60,644 bases of DNA, taken from positions 1 through 60,644 of the forward strand of contig JAADVB010000099.1 of assembly GCA_023334545.1 (NCBI GenBank). Direction: 5' to 3'. The notes under the pieces are model-generated. The model saw only the letters and a program-made list of their open reading frames with translations, was not told where the DNA came from and ran no database searches. Made by a program: the position numbers and the translations under genes. The number at the start of each line of letters is the position of its first letter. The first letter of the stretch is position 1. Below, one piece after another: positions 20,949 to 32,397 of this stretch. Source of the DNA: Salisapilia sapeloensis. Its lineage: Eukaryota > Oomycota > Peronosporomycetes > Peronosporales > Salisapiliaceae.

Positions 20949-22208
20949 TTACAGAGCAACCTGGTGCGACTTTGCATCAAGTGGTTCGGCATTATCCTTT
21001 GGCGCGATGACATTGCTGTCAACGAATCCTATGTTGGATCCGTTACTGTCCGAAGAGCTTGCTGCGTTCGCGAAATCAACTTTCACTCGACTGCCCATGA
21101 CATCGCTTGACATAACTTCACTGCCTTTAAACGAATAGTTTTCTTCGTTCGACCCAGTTTGGTTGCTCGCACGGACCGTCTGGCGTCCGAATGGAGATGA
21201 TGGGCGCTTCGAGTTCTCCACTCCACCCGAATCTTCGTTACTCGAAGCAAGTGACATGACGTTCACGACATGCATAGAGTCTGAGAACACGCCTTTAGAA
21301 GCGCCGTTTTGACGTGGTTCCGCCACACGCGCATTCGTGTTCTGGGCGGCATAGTGATCGTCTCCATCATCATTCTGGTCCTCCACGGTCAAGAACCGAT
21401 TATCAGGCGTCGGCCCAGTGTTATTAAAGATTGCCTCAACCGACATCGGAGCAGCCTCGACATCACTATCATCTACGTCCTCCGGTTCCTTCTTCTTCTT
21501 GTAGAAGACACTGCCCACCAACATCGCCACGGCAGCGACACAGCCCACGACGATTGCTACCACGCTTCCTCCGCCCATGCCAGAATCGTCTTTCGACGTC
21601 TGGACATTCGATACAGCGTAGGGATTTACGTCCATATCGGAACTTGAAGACTGGTCGAACGTTTGGTCTGAACTCGGGTTCGACGGCCCAACAGTTGCGC
21701 TTTGGTTATCATCTTCATCGTCGCCTGAACCAAAGCTTGCTGATGTCGACTCGTCGGGTTTGGTGGCACTCGTGGCCGAGCCTATGGATGGTCTTATCGC
21801 ATCGCTACTGAAAGATCTATCGTCCTCGGAATTGTCCGTGGTAGCTGAAGACGAAGACGGGGCTGAATGTGGAGATAGACCTGAAGATGGTGAGGACGGT
21901 CGGATCATATGACTCGGACTTGTATTTGTATTCGGACTATCCGTTCTCGTCGGTGCATTCGTACGAGGCTCTCTGCAGACACGAGATCCGTCCGAAAGTC
22001 GATAGATGAATTCACCACTCGTGCAACATTGTGTCGGGCATTCATCTCCATATCGACATCGCTCACTTGACTGTAGACAGTCTAACGATACAAAGTTGTT
22101 TAACAGATACATTCGGACTTGAGTACTAGATGGATACATACATTCTCTCGTTCCTTGGGCTTGAACGCTGCAAAGGACGATTGCAACCCCAGTCAAAAAC
22201 ACTCTCAT
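20949..22208 (-). CDS. Receptor-like single-pass membrane protein with Cys-rich ectodomain
   Basis: An intronless 419-residue frame. A signal peptide (MRVFLTGVAIVLCSVQA) leads into a small module with seven cysteines (including DECPTQCCTSG). A Ser/Thr/Pro/Asp-rich stalk of about 110 residues follows. One membrane span (SVVAIVVGCVAAVAMLVGSV, about 210-230) ends in KKKKE. The cytoplasmic tail is disordered and Ser/Asn-rich. No kinase or known signalling domain. Function unknown; a surface sensor, adhesin or wall-linked protein are options. It lies 466 bp from and divergent to the pyridoxal kinase gene. Confidence 0.75.
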   Translation of the reverse strand: MRVFLTGVAIVLCSVQAQGTRECMYPSSTQVRMYLLNNFVSLDCLQSSERCRYGDECPTQCCTSGEFIYRLSDGSRVCREPRTNAPTRTDSPNTNTSPSHMIRPSSPSSGLSPHSAPSSSSATTDNSEDDRSFSSDAIRPSIGSATSATKPDESTSASFGSGDDEDDNQSATVGPSNPSSDQTFDQSSSSDMDVNPYAVSNVQTSKDDSGMGGGSVVAIVVGCVAAVAMLVGSVFYKKKKEPEDVDDSDVEAAPMSVEAIFNNTGPTPDNRFLTVEDQNDDGDDHYAAQNTNARVAEPRQNGASKGVFSDSMHVVNVMSLASSNEDSGGVENSKRPSSPFGRQTVRASNQTGSNEENYSFKGSEVMSSDVMGSRVKVDFANAASSSDSNGSNIGFVDSNVIAPKDNAEPLDAKSHQVAL

Positions 22209-22674
22209 TTGACCACGTGCGCTTTGGTCGAGTCGATTCTGAAACTGAGCGAAAGTCTAAGGTGTCCAAGACTCAGACGGCACTGGTCGTTGTCGTCACG
22301 TAAAGCCTGAAGAGCCGGATATCTGGGCGAATGTATGGGCACGCCTGATGAAAAAAGTGGCTGCTTTGGCGGAAAAGTCGAGCATTCCAGTCATGGCTTC
22401 GCGGGTTCGGGACATCAGATTGATATATCTCTATCCGTCTACGCTTTCACCTGGCGCGGATATTTTTCACAAGAGCCTGTTCCGTCCATCGTATGCGATC
22501 AAGTCGTAATGTAGGCATGCCAGACTTCACAGCAGATCGTAATAGTCGAGTACTCAGTATGTCGCCATGAATCGTGCATAGACATTCTACCACATAAACC
22601 AAAATATTTTAAAATTGACTTGCGCAAACTATGGGTTCTCGTCGAGCCATTAAACTCATCAACGTAACGACGCG
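22209..22674. promoter_or_regulatory. Divergent intergenic region
   Basis: 466 bp between the start codons of the membrane protein (minus, 22208) and pyridoxal kinase (plus, 22675). No exon or RNA gene is seen; both promoters are expected here. Confidence 0.4.
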
Positions 22675-24202
22675 ATGGCGGACGCAGCGATCGAGGTTGC
22701 CAAAGCGTCACGAAATGGACACGCCCGAGATCCGAGGGTCTTGAGCATCCAATCCCATGTCGTGCAGGGGTACGTGGGAAACCGAAGTGCCGTGCTCCCC
22801 ATGCAATTGCTCGGTATCGACGTCGATATCATGAACACCGTGAACTTTTCAAATCACACCGGCTACGAGCACTTCACCGGCAAGCACTTGCGTCTTTCAG
22901 GAGATGATGTGCAAGAATTGCTAGACGGTTTGGAGCACAATAGCCTTCTCCAGAATGCCCACACGCACCTCTTGACAGGGTATGTCGGGAATCCAGTGCT
23001 CCTCAAGTCCCTCGTGAAGGCCTACGAGCGTATCAAAGCGTTGCAGAAAGATCCATCGGAATTTATTTACGTCTGTGATCCTGTACTGGGTGACTTGGGC
23101 AAACTGTACGTTCCGGATGAACTAGGTATCGCATCTATTCGACTATAAATCTCTGATTTATTTCTCATTCTCTCGCGTAGTGGACGTCTACAGGACAGAG
23201 GTGCTTCCCATCGTCGACGTCCTCACTCCAAATCAGTACGAGTGTGAATTACTCGCACAGACAAAGATATCTACTGTCGAAGATGCGAAAGACGCTTGTA
23301 AAAAGCTCCATCAGCTTGGTCCGAAAGTGGTCGTCATCACGAGCTTCCAGGAATCTGACACTGCGTCCGAACTAGTGGTCATTGGCAGCAAAGTCACTGG
23401 CGAGCATGGCTGTGAACAGTATGAACTGCGGTTCCCATACATTGACAGCTACTACACTGGGACAGGAGATCTCTTCGCTGCTTTGCTGCTCGGATGGCTC
23501 TACCGTCTCCCGAACGACTTCAAAACCGTTCTCGAGACCGTCCTATCGACCATGCAAGATGTCTTGCGCATCACGCTTGAACTTGGTGGGAAGGACTGTG
23601 ACCTGCGTCTCGTCCAAAGCCGCAACGTCATCGCCAATCCGACACCTCACCTCACGGCCTCGCCTTTAGCGGTGCCTATCAAGCACGTCTGGGTCGATTT
23701 TGACTTACTTCTCCAAATTCCGTCATCCTGGAGTGAACAAATGCTGGAGGAGACCGAAGCGTCTGTGCGAGATCTACCGGATGCATTGGCGCCACAGAGA
23801 GACGAAAGCAACATCATCCAGTTCTTGAACGAATGCTTGGAAGCGACAAAAGCTTCTGAAGTCGTCATCGTTTCGAGTTTCGCAACGGAGCTGACAAACC
23901 CAGTGGTCAGGAGCTGGCTCAAGGAAACGGATCTCATCGAAAAAGTCCGGGTTATCACGCCGACAGAGCTGCGGGCGTTGCTATCCGATGACGCTCCCAG
24001 AGACTCTATCGCCCAAGCACCATACACTCTGGTGCTGTCGACGAGTGAGGAGCTTACGCAGCGTCTCCGAAAGGCATCCTTCCATACGCCACAAGCTATC
24101 ATGGAGGGCTGGTCGCTGGACAAACCACTGACCGCACTTGGACTGCGTGAGTACGTGGCAACAAACAATGAACGTTGCGTCCTAGCTAGGAGCGACGAAT
24201 AG
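22675..24202 (+). CDS. PDXK: Pyridoxal kinase with extra C-terminal domain
   Basis: Exons 22675-23125 and 23181-24202 (490 residues; 55-nt intron). The ribokinase-fold PdxK motifs are present: SIQSHVVQGYVGN near the start, FIYVCDPVLGD, VLTPNQYECELL and the catalytic YTGTGDLFAALLLGW. It phosphorylates pyridoxal, pyridoxine and pyridoxamine in the B6 salvage pathway in the cytosol. Typical PdxK proteins end about 300-320 residues in. Here about 160 residues follow the kinase (from HVWVDFDLLLQIP), with an alternating strand/helix pattern (EVVIVSS; KVRVITPTEL; TLVLSTSEEL). This is reminiscent of a HAD-like Rossmannoid domain, but without a convincing catalytic set. The extension is in the same exon, so it is not an artefact of exon joining. 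Confidence 0.9.
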
Positions 24203-24290
24203 ACAATCGGTACAAATATGTTCTGACTGATCTCAAAATACAACATAATCGACTTTCGACAATAACTAGGTCGTTCTGATTGTTTCTATC

Positions 24291-26850
24291 CTACTTTTTA
24301 GATCGATGAACTGGTGATAATGCTTTTTCGATCGAGATACTTCGAGATACGACTTTAGGCTTGATTCTAGACTCCTGGTTTTCATGGTGATTGGAAGCAG
24401 GAGGAAAAGTATGCTTTCGAGCTACCTTTCGGTCTTTTTGATCGGTAGATGTCTTTTTGGAAACACGATCTCGGTCGTTAATAAGATCCAGAACACCTTG
24501 AAATTGGTACGCGAATCCGCGAGTCGGACGAATATCGCGAGCTATTGGAATCATATGATGGTCTCTCAACCTATTGTAACCATGGATAGGTAGCATGAAG
24601 CCATAACGATTCTTTCCAATAGCCATGCAGTCGGTTGATGGGTCGCTCGAGTCTGACGTCAGTCCGACCCAATTCCAAAGACGCAAGTTCCGAACCCAAG
24701 CTGTATTCGCTACGAGCCGGGCAGTATGGCCTCGGTAGACACGTTGAATGTTCAAAGCAGCGTGCAATGTACGTATTTTCATTGTTGGAACAGCGTATGA
24801 CCTTGACGGTAGATAGAGTACCACGGTTTTACCGTATTGAAAACCATTTCGCTCATTCACGAAATGTGTAATTGAAAGTATTCCGGGGTCGTCTCTCCAC
24901 ATGTGCCTCGTAAGCCATCCTTTGACCATCTTTTGAATAGAAATTGCGCCATAGAACCTTTTGTGAATCCAAATACGCCGCCTATAGCGCATCCAAGCGA
25001 TCTGGATTGCACTTGCATTTTGCTCGCTATGTATCTTGTCCATTCGACTTCTCTCTTCCTCCGCCTTCTTCCTCTTCCGATCTCTTATATTTCTTGAAAG
25101 TACATGGCGAGCTCTCCATCGTCGGAAAGAGATAATCTGAACCTCTAACTCGATCAAGTTACGGTCTGCTTCCTTTTGTAAATCGCGCATGTAAAGCATT
25201 TCTTCTCGAAAAGCCCAAGCGAGGAGACGTTGGCGATAGGATCGGTAATTACGTTGAATGCGCAGACAAGCTTTTAATCTTCGCGACGTCTTTCTAGCAA
25301 TTGCACCGACCCATATTCGATGGATCGTCGATATGCTCGAAATTACTCTGTTCTTATGTGCTTTATATTCCTGTCTACCTATCCATCTCCTTACATACGT
25401 CTGCAGCACTTTCGTCGCGCGTATTCTCTGTAGAGCTTGCATTTCATGTCGAATTTCGCGCACACGACGTCTCGACCGATTACCGCGAAAGATACGTTGG
25501 ATTCGAGTTGCAACCACAGGTGCTCTTCGAGCATAGTGAATCCTCCACAGCAGATCCTTAACTACAACTAGAACCCGATTTTCATCCCGTATAAAAACTG
25601 TGATAAGCGCTGCAATGAGCAACATTGCCTTGGATAGAAATTTTGATAATCTAGACCGGTTTGAATGGGATTTTACAATGGTCATCGACTCAAATTCAGA
25701 TGTGGAAAGAGGATGCTTTGGTGCTAACGGATGTTTGGTTTTGTCCGTAACTTCAGATTCTCTTTTGCACTCTTTCAATCCAGGAACATCAAATTCGGAT
25801 GAAGCAAAAACGCATTCACTTCTCTTGTCGAATGTCAGCGTTGCCAAGTAAGATTCGAGGTGATTGCGGCACATGCCGAAAGAATTTAAACGATGAATCG
25901 GTGTACACGATGGAGCACTCGACTTGCTCTTTTTGTATTCATGAATGCACTTGGGCGTGTGGTAGCCGCAAAAAGAAAGAAATGATCCGGGCAAAGATGG
26001 ATGACCAAGGACCCGATTTGTGCATTTCCACAGATATGCGCTTCCAGAGTGTTCCTTTTGCCACCTGCACAGACTTTGAGCATGTAATCCCATGCCACTA
26101 CTTGCTCTCTTTAAGGTTCCGCCTCTCCGAAGATACGAGTAAACTTCCTTCTTCGTTCCATGTATCAAACTGATCGTGAATACGCCTGGAACGTTAATTG
26201 GCCGTACACGTGCTGGTACTCGCTGCAGGGTGCCACGCTCTTCTGTCGCTGTACTTTCATAACAGCCCAAGCAAAGTCCTTCAGCATTTGGAATTTCGAT
26301 GCTTTTGCTCTTGTCGAGTGGATGATCCGCATGGACACATTCACGGACGTGCCAAAGACAAAACCTTTCACGTTTGTGCATGCTTCCGTTTTCATCTAGT
26401 TGGGGATCGTTTCCTTTAACTTTAGGGAAAAAGGGATTGACGCAACGATAAGCCTTGCCTCCCAGGCGCTCTCTAGCATCTTTTTTAGTGTTTGCATTTA
26501 TATAGCATAAATTTTGCCTACTGCCATGTACACTGGTCATCAGTTATACTGTCCGCTTGGACTCGAAGGTTACTCTGGAAACCGTTCAATTCTTCATCCA
26601 TTGCTGCAGCTACATCACCGATCCTGTTTTGCATAGCAGTGCCCAAACTTTCACGTTCAATACGCGTTTTCGCCACACTTGTGTTCGATGCTTGTTTCCA
26701 TCTCCACTTGCCTTCAAGTTCCGCCAAGTATTTCCTTGCGTTCCACTCTTTAATCGATATCTCGTTGTTATAATCCCCATACTCTTCAATAGCATTAGAT
26801 AGTTTCCTTCTCCCTGGGCTTTGTGCATATGCACTACGTCTCCTTGGCAT
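24291..26850 (-). CDS. IQ-motif protein with N-terminal Cys/His repeats
   Basis: Exons 26522-26850 and 24291-26472 give 836 residues. The 49-nt intron has a GTAGGC donor and a GCTAG acceptor; the join reads CTWQ-ERLGGKAYRC. Residues about 120-360 carry repeated Cys/His pairs (RFCLWHVREC, GLCLGCYES, LSFCGYHTPKC, GMCRNHLES) that look like zinc sites. Residues about 410-700 hold about seven IQ-like calmodulin-binding motifs (ATRIQRIFRG, ACLRIQRNYRS, AISIQKMVKGW, ALNIQRVYRGH). Such proteins often sit at cytoskeletal or ciliary structures and bind calmodulin; the specific role here is unknown. The start MPRRRSAYAQ is the first ATG after an AT-rich leader and is divergent to the 7TM/EF-hand gene. 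Confidence 0.75.
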
Positions 26851-27077
26851 ACCTCAGATTATCTCACTTTATAGGATCAAAAGTTCGTTCTTCGGCGACA
26901 TGAAACACCTACTCTTCAACAGTCATCATATTATCCTCAAAGCGACTCCAAGAAGTGTCGCTTCAAAGTCCATTCTTTTTGCAACGACTCTGGAAAGCTC
27001 ATTGAGACTTTATTTAATCAATCGTTGCAATGTCTAGTCGATGCATGCGTCTTTCGAACGGAAGATTACGAGGGAGA

Positions 27078-29386
27078 ATGGAATTTTACGCGGTTCTTGT
27101 CCTGTGGCTAGCCCTGGTCCCACTTTGTCTTTCGTCCAAAGGTATAATGTGTGCTATCAGTGCCTTTTCGAAGTAGAACCACCTCATCACATGACGAATG
27201 TAGATGACAACATGCACGACACCTTTATGCTCAAAGAAAATGAAGGAATAAAAGGTATTCCTATTGCAAGTGATGCGCTCGTCGTTGGGGTGATGATCAC
27301 ATTCCTGATCACTCTTTCCATTGCATTCGAAGTATCTAGTGGATACTTAAAGGATTCAACGGACGACATGAACATGCCATTCGTGAACACTGCCTTTAGT
27401 GACCTCACGACGCTCGGATTCATTGGATTGATCCTTTATATCGCCACAAAGATAGAATTATTTTCCTACATATCATCCGCAGCCTTTGGCCACAAGGAAA
27501 AAATTGTTGAGGCTGTAGAAGAACTCCACATGGGTCTATTCCTCTTTATCCTTGTCTTTCTACTTTTATGCTGTGCTCTTCTAAGGCTCGGCACTCAAGC
27601 TCAAAATGAATGGCGTGAGTTTGAGCGAAATGCAAGTGACATTCCAATTGCTATATCAGCGTATACACTCGCGACAGAAACCCCTCGATCCTGGAAAGAA
27701 TATTTTTCATTGCATCGCTATTTGCGAGCTCGGAAAGCTCGAAGGGAGCTGACTTATCTTGCTTTGCGAAAAAGGTTTCTAGATTACCGGTCAAACCATC
27801 CTGATCCTGGTACTGCGCACAGTTTAGCGAAAGAATTTCAGTTGAACGCGTACGCTCCATTTCCATTCAATGAATACCTGTCTATCATTTATGGTGGAAT
27901 GATGGCCAAACTGATCGAACTCGACGCTTACACTTGGATTGGACTTGAAGTAACTCTCGTTGTATCCCTTGCAATATGCAGTGCATTAGGAACTAGTACA
28001 AGAATCTGGGTTTTGATGGTGTTTGGGCTTGCCCTCATCGCAATGAATCGGTATGTCTACAAGCGCATCTATGATGCCAGGACTTTGCTAACTCCACCAG
28101 CAATGCTAATGGATGCTGAAAGACTACGTCGGAAAAATGAATGGCGTTCACAATTTATGCTTCCGCTGTATGAATCCAACGAGCAGTCTCATATGCTGGA
28201 AAGTGTACAGATATCAGAGGTAGATTTTACTCCACCTTACTTGGAACTACTTCCCGGTGGAGGTTACCATTTGTCTGAAGCTGAACTGCAGATTTATCAG
28301 CGAAAGCTAGTGGGAGGAAGAGGAGACGGTGCTAAACTAACTATCTTTTTAACGCGACTGCTCTTCTTGCTAACTGCGATGCATTTATCTATCTTCCTGA
28401 TGCAGACCATGTCTGAGATCAATAAGGTCTTTTCATCAATCCTGCTCAGATGTATCCTGTACACATGCTTTCTGCTTCCGACTATACTTGTTACCAGCCT
28501 GTCAACAGATATTGCAAGAGATGTTTTGTATGCATTTAATGTGGAGCATCTGAAGTCTGCTCGAGTTATGGTGACAATCTCTCGACTAGTGAAAGCAAGG
28601 CAAACGTTGCGTACATTACGCTGTATTGCCGAAATGAAGATATACCTTCGAGAAGCGCTACAACGAGAAAAAGCTCGAGGCTTTGCAAAACACGTGCTTC
28701 CTATCACAGCTTCACTTCATGCTTCCTCCTCGATGTATTCTACCGTTTTTTCACCCAAGAACAAAAGGAAAGGTGGCAATAGCTCAAGACAAATTTCTCC
28801 TGCGCGACGTTCAAGAGCTAAACGTTCTGAGTCGTACATTTCATCCTTATCTAGTTCAAATACTGGCTCCCGCCCAATATCACCGTTGTCATCCTACACC
28901 TCGCCTCGCCATAGGCAAAGTGATGCTTATCAACTTGAAATGGAGCGTCGTGATATTCATGCAATATTCTGCTTATTTGACGTGGATGGGTCGGGAACTG
29001 TATCGCGAGAAGAGATGAGAACTTTGCTAGAGGCGATAACGTATCATGTGGACGAAGCTGACTTGACGAAGCTCATGAAAGAGCTTACGGGTGGAGATGA
29101 TGAACAAGATGACATTACATTTGAAGCTTTCTATAATTGGTGCCTTCAACGCATTCATCAAAGCACCCGGACGAAAGAGGATCTTATTGAGGAAGTGTTT
29201 CGGCTTGTTGATGCGGATGGGAGTGGGTATATTACTGTCGAAGAGTTCATTTCTATCTTTAAGACGCTTGGTCAAGCGATTGAAGCAGACGATGTTCGTG
29301 AACTTGTCTATCAAATGGACCGCAACGATGACAATAGGATCGACTTAGATGAGTTCAAGAAGATGCTCTACAAACACGAAGTTTAA
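27078..29386 (+). CDS. MLO-like seven-helix protein with C-terminal EF hands
   Basis: Exons 27078-27141 and 27204-29386 (748 residues). The first exon encodes a signal peptide (FYAVLVLWLALVPLCLS); in-frame ATGs at 27030 and 27078 exist, and 27078 gives the best signal. Seven hydrophobic spans follow (for example ALVVGVMITFLITLSIAF, FLFILVFLLLCCALL and the pair around WIGLEVTLVVSLAI). A long basic second cytoplasmic loop (RYLRARKARRELTY) and the segment FPFNEYLSIIYGGM before span 4 recall the MLO family. After a Ser/Arg-rich linker come four EF hands: loops DVDGSGTVSREE, DADGSGYITVEE and DRNDDNRIDLDE are canonical, the second is degenerate. Plant MLOs bind calmodulin at this end; here the calcium sensor is built in. 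The MLO assignment rests on topology and weak similarity. Confidence 0.65.
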
Positions 29387-29645
29387 CTTTTTCGATTGCT
29401 CCGTGACGTATTGTGACATTTTAGTGATGGTATAAACGACAAGCTAAAAGCATCAATCTGAGCAAGATGATTGCCATCTATCGAGTAGACGTCACAGTTG
29501 AAAAATAATACTGATTGAATGAAACAATGTGGTTGGGGCATGGAGTGGTGCTAGCTCTATAGGAGTAAGCATTCGATGAAGGATGAGATGCCATATCTCG
29601 ATTTACCGTCGAAGCAGTAAGCCTGGTACTCCATACCATAGCATC

Positions 29646-30968
29646 ATGACTTCCCCGCTTTCCACTCTGAAGAGAAGCCTTCTTTTGGCGATACTGACTG
29701 TCGTTTGGCATTGTTGCGCAGTCCAGACGCATGATGCATTCCCAGTTCGTCTTGGGACCGGATGCAAGTACGGTGACTACAATTCTTTACGACAAATTTC
29801 CGATGGCACGAACAGCGAACGCGGCAAGCCATACTATAGTTACACACTAAGATCTCGTTTGGGCGAAGGATCGTATGTGCTCCACTTCGTGCTTTTCCGC
29901 TTGCCCTCTGAAGACGAGCTAGTCGTCTATAACGACTCTGAAGAAGTGTACGCGTTGAAGGGATCGGACACCTCGGAAAGCTTCTACTCAGCTCCAGTTG
30001 TTGGAAAGGATTTTACGCTCAAGTTGTTCAAGCACTCTAGCACATCCACTGAACAATTGGAAGATAAATGCTTTGGCTTTGAAGTGGACAGCTTCATCTT
30101 CTTATCGACAGAGAATGTCGAGCAAATGGAAGCACTGAACTTCACCAGTGGAATCGTTTCACATGGCTCGCAATCTCCAGCAGATAAAGGGAACGACGAA
30201 AGCTTGTGTGGGGAAGACGAATCAAAGCCAGCTGTATGCTTCGAGACGGAGGAAAATGCTGACAAATACCGAGCAGCACGAGGTGTCGCAAGACTCACAA
30301 TTTCTCGTACGCAGACCATGCGAGTCGCATACTGCACGGGATTCCTTCTTGGATGTGAGGGCCATTTGCTTACCAACCAACATTGCATTGAGAACTGGTT
30401 GGATGCATTCAACACTGAGGTTGAGTTCTTTGCTGAGTCACCTGTATGTGATGCTGAAGCTAGCAACTCAAGCGAAAGTTGCACCGAACGTGGCTCTTGC
30501 GCTGGGAGCATTGTCTTTCCATCAACAACTCTCGTCGCTGTATCAGAGGAACTTGACTATGCTCTCGTCAAGCTCCCATACTTGCAAACCTTTAGAGGGA
30601 TTACCTCATTGTACGAAATCGGCACATACCTTCAGCTGCGAGAAAGCGGGCCAGTTGTCAAGGAAGAAGTTTACATCCCTCAACACCCACTCGGTGGTGG
30701 AAAGCGTATCTCCATGGCTTCGGATGCATCACCTGGTGTTATTGAATCCCTCACAGCAGACGCTTGCGGTGGTTCCGATGCTGGGTACTACTTGGACACG
30801 CAAGATGGCAGCTCTGGTTCTCCTGTCATCGGAGTTTCGGACAACACGGTCGTAGCGCTTCATCATTGCGGTGGGTGCTTAAATGGAGGTATCTTATCCA
30901 ACAAGATTATCGAAGACCTGAAAAGCAAGAATGTACTTCCACGGTGCGCGGTGGCGCAGCAACCTTAG
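29646..30968 (+). CDS. Secreted trypsin-like serine protease
   Basis: Single exon; the ATG at 29646 gives 440 residues beginning with a signal peptide (SLLLAILTVVWHCCAVQ). The frame is open from 29583, but that earlier ATG would weaken the signal. An N-terminal beta-rich region of about 180 residues with no recognised domain precedes the S1-like fold. The triad is visible: His in HLLTNQHCIE, Asp in EELDYALVKL and Ser in TQDGSSGSPVIG. Several cysteine pairs fit an extracellular protein. The GSSGSP form, rather than GDSGGP, is common in V8/HtrA-like and some oomycete secreted proteases. It probably acts outside the cell on host or self proteins; the substrate is unknown. Confidence 0.85.
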   Translation: MTSPLSTLKRSLLLAILTVVWHCCAVQTHDAFPVRLGTGCKYGDYNSLRQISDGTNSERGKPYYSYTLRSRLGEGSYVLHFVLFRLPSEDELVVYNDSEEVYALKGSDTSESFYSAPVVGKDFTLKLFKHSSTSTEQLEDKCFGFEVDSFIFLSTENVEQMEALNFTSGIVSHGSQSPADKGNDESLCGEDESKPAVCFETEENADKYRAARGVARLTISRTQTMRVAYCTGFLLGCEGHLLTNQHCIENWLDAFNTEVEFFAESPVCDAEASNSSESCTERGSCAGSIVFPSTTLVAVSEELDYALVKLPYLQTFRGITSLYEIGTYLQLRESGPVVKEEVYIPQHPLGGGKRISMASDASPGVIESLTADACGGSDAGYYLDTQDGSSGSPVIGVSDNTVVALHHCGGCLNGGILSNKIIEDLKSKNVLPRCAVAQQP

Positions 30969-31656
30969 ATCTCTGATAAAGTAACAGAAAAAAATAAATT
31001 CCAAGAAAATAAATATTTGATGACAAAATCTGCAATACTTTTGGCTTTTACTGCTACTACTTTCATATCCTTTCCACGTTGAGACAAAAGGTAAGGCCAC
31101 AGCGTTATCAATCCGTACTTGCATAAGAACAATACTTTGTCTGATGCGAATTAACGTCGGTACCTCTGACCCTCATGCACTTTCATCCAACTCTCCGCAG
31201 TTTAAAAAAGCACCTATATAAGAGCAGCTCTCGCTGAAGCAACAAATTTACTCATTAAAATGCTCGCGTAAAAGACTCCATGGCTCATTTACTTGAAGTA
31301 GATTGCCAGACGATGAATGCAGCGAAAGTGACAGGAAAGAAGCTGCATGAGCTAAGCTATCAAGCCACTCTCTAAAGTTAATATAAATCCAAGGCTTGCA
31401 AGCGCATATGCATACTCATGTTTGTTCATAGTCTCTATATCTGCAAAGAGCACCACATCTGTCTGCTCAAAAGTAGATTCCAACACTTCACTCCAGGGTT
31501 TCCAGATCTGTGTTGAAGTAGATAAACCTTCCCAAGAATTTCTAATATAAATCTTTGTATGCTATAAAATTGAAGCAGTCAACTTCAACTATAGGAACAG
31601 CAACATCCAACTTGCTTCATTCCGCAATTTACTATTGACTATTCAAGCTAGTTGGA
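30969..31656. other. Intergenic stretch, no supported gene
   Basis: About 690 bp of AT-rich sequence without plausible exons; it includes the 3' end of the protease gene and the promoter of the next gene. No repeats or RNA genes were recognised. Confidence 0.5.
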
Positions 31657-32397
31657 ATGGCGAAGACGAGGAACATGAAAAAGAAATCTGATAGTAGAAA
31701 GCTACGTGAGAAAACGAACCTTACACAATCCAGTCAAGCTTCCCAAGAGATCGCGAGTCAAGATAAAAAGGCTTCAACTCAAACATTCGATCCTCGTGCA
31801 GCTATTGCAACAGCGCAGAGCGACTTATTTGATGAAGCAAAGAAAGTTGACATCCAGAAGAACAAGGAAAGTAAACCTGCTATAAGATTCTGGTCTCCGG
31901 GTGCTCAAAAAGATGCGAAATTGAGTGCGGGAACGGCAATATCTTCCGAATTAGAGACGCCACCAAAGTACAAGCCACCATCGAGGCTTTCCAAGAGAAA
32001 GAAAGTTACGAGTAAAGAAAAAGAAGTGGAAGCATTCGTGCCGGATGACGAGCTAGACTTGAAGGAGGATGTCCAGACATCTCAAGAAGCTTGTGAAACG
32101 CGCAGCAACAAGCGATCGAGGTGATGATTATATATGTACCACCCTTTGCTTGCAGCCAACGGGAAAGATTGCAAAGATATGTTATCATTTATAAATTAAC
32201 GCATTTTGCAGTCCATCTCGTAAAGAGAAAGGAAAAATACGGAAGCGGGCGCCTGCCAAGAGTTCCAAGGTGCTTCGATGATACCACTTTGCTTCTGCCT
32301 CTTGTAAAATAAAATGCTTGTATAGACCACGATAGCAAAATCCAAGGCACCAGCAAAGTCTGAAGGCAAGCCCCGCAGGTACGAATTGCATATATAA
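31657..32397 (+). CDS. Small basic Lys/Ser-rich protein, unknown
   Basis: Proposed exons 31657-32120, 32212-32269 and 32347-32397 (190 residues). Phases agree (RS-SPSRKEKGK; SSK-APAKSEGK). The first intron (91 nt) has an AAATTAAC branch; the second is 77 nt. The protein is rich in Lys, Ser and Pro with a short conserved-looking core (AIRFWSPGAQKDAK) and ends in RRYELHI. The charge and the KR clusters suggest a nuclear or nucleolar protein. I recognise no family. Termination at the TGA after exon 1 (155 residues) is the alternative, but the strong splice signals and lysine-rich continuation favour three exons. Confidence 0.6.
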
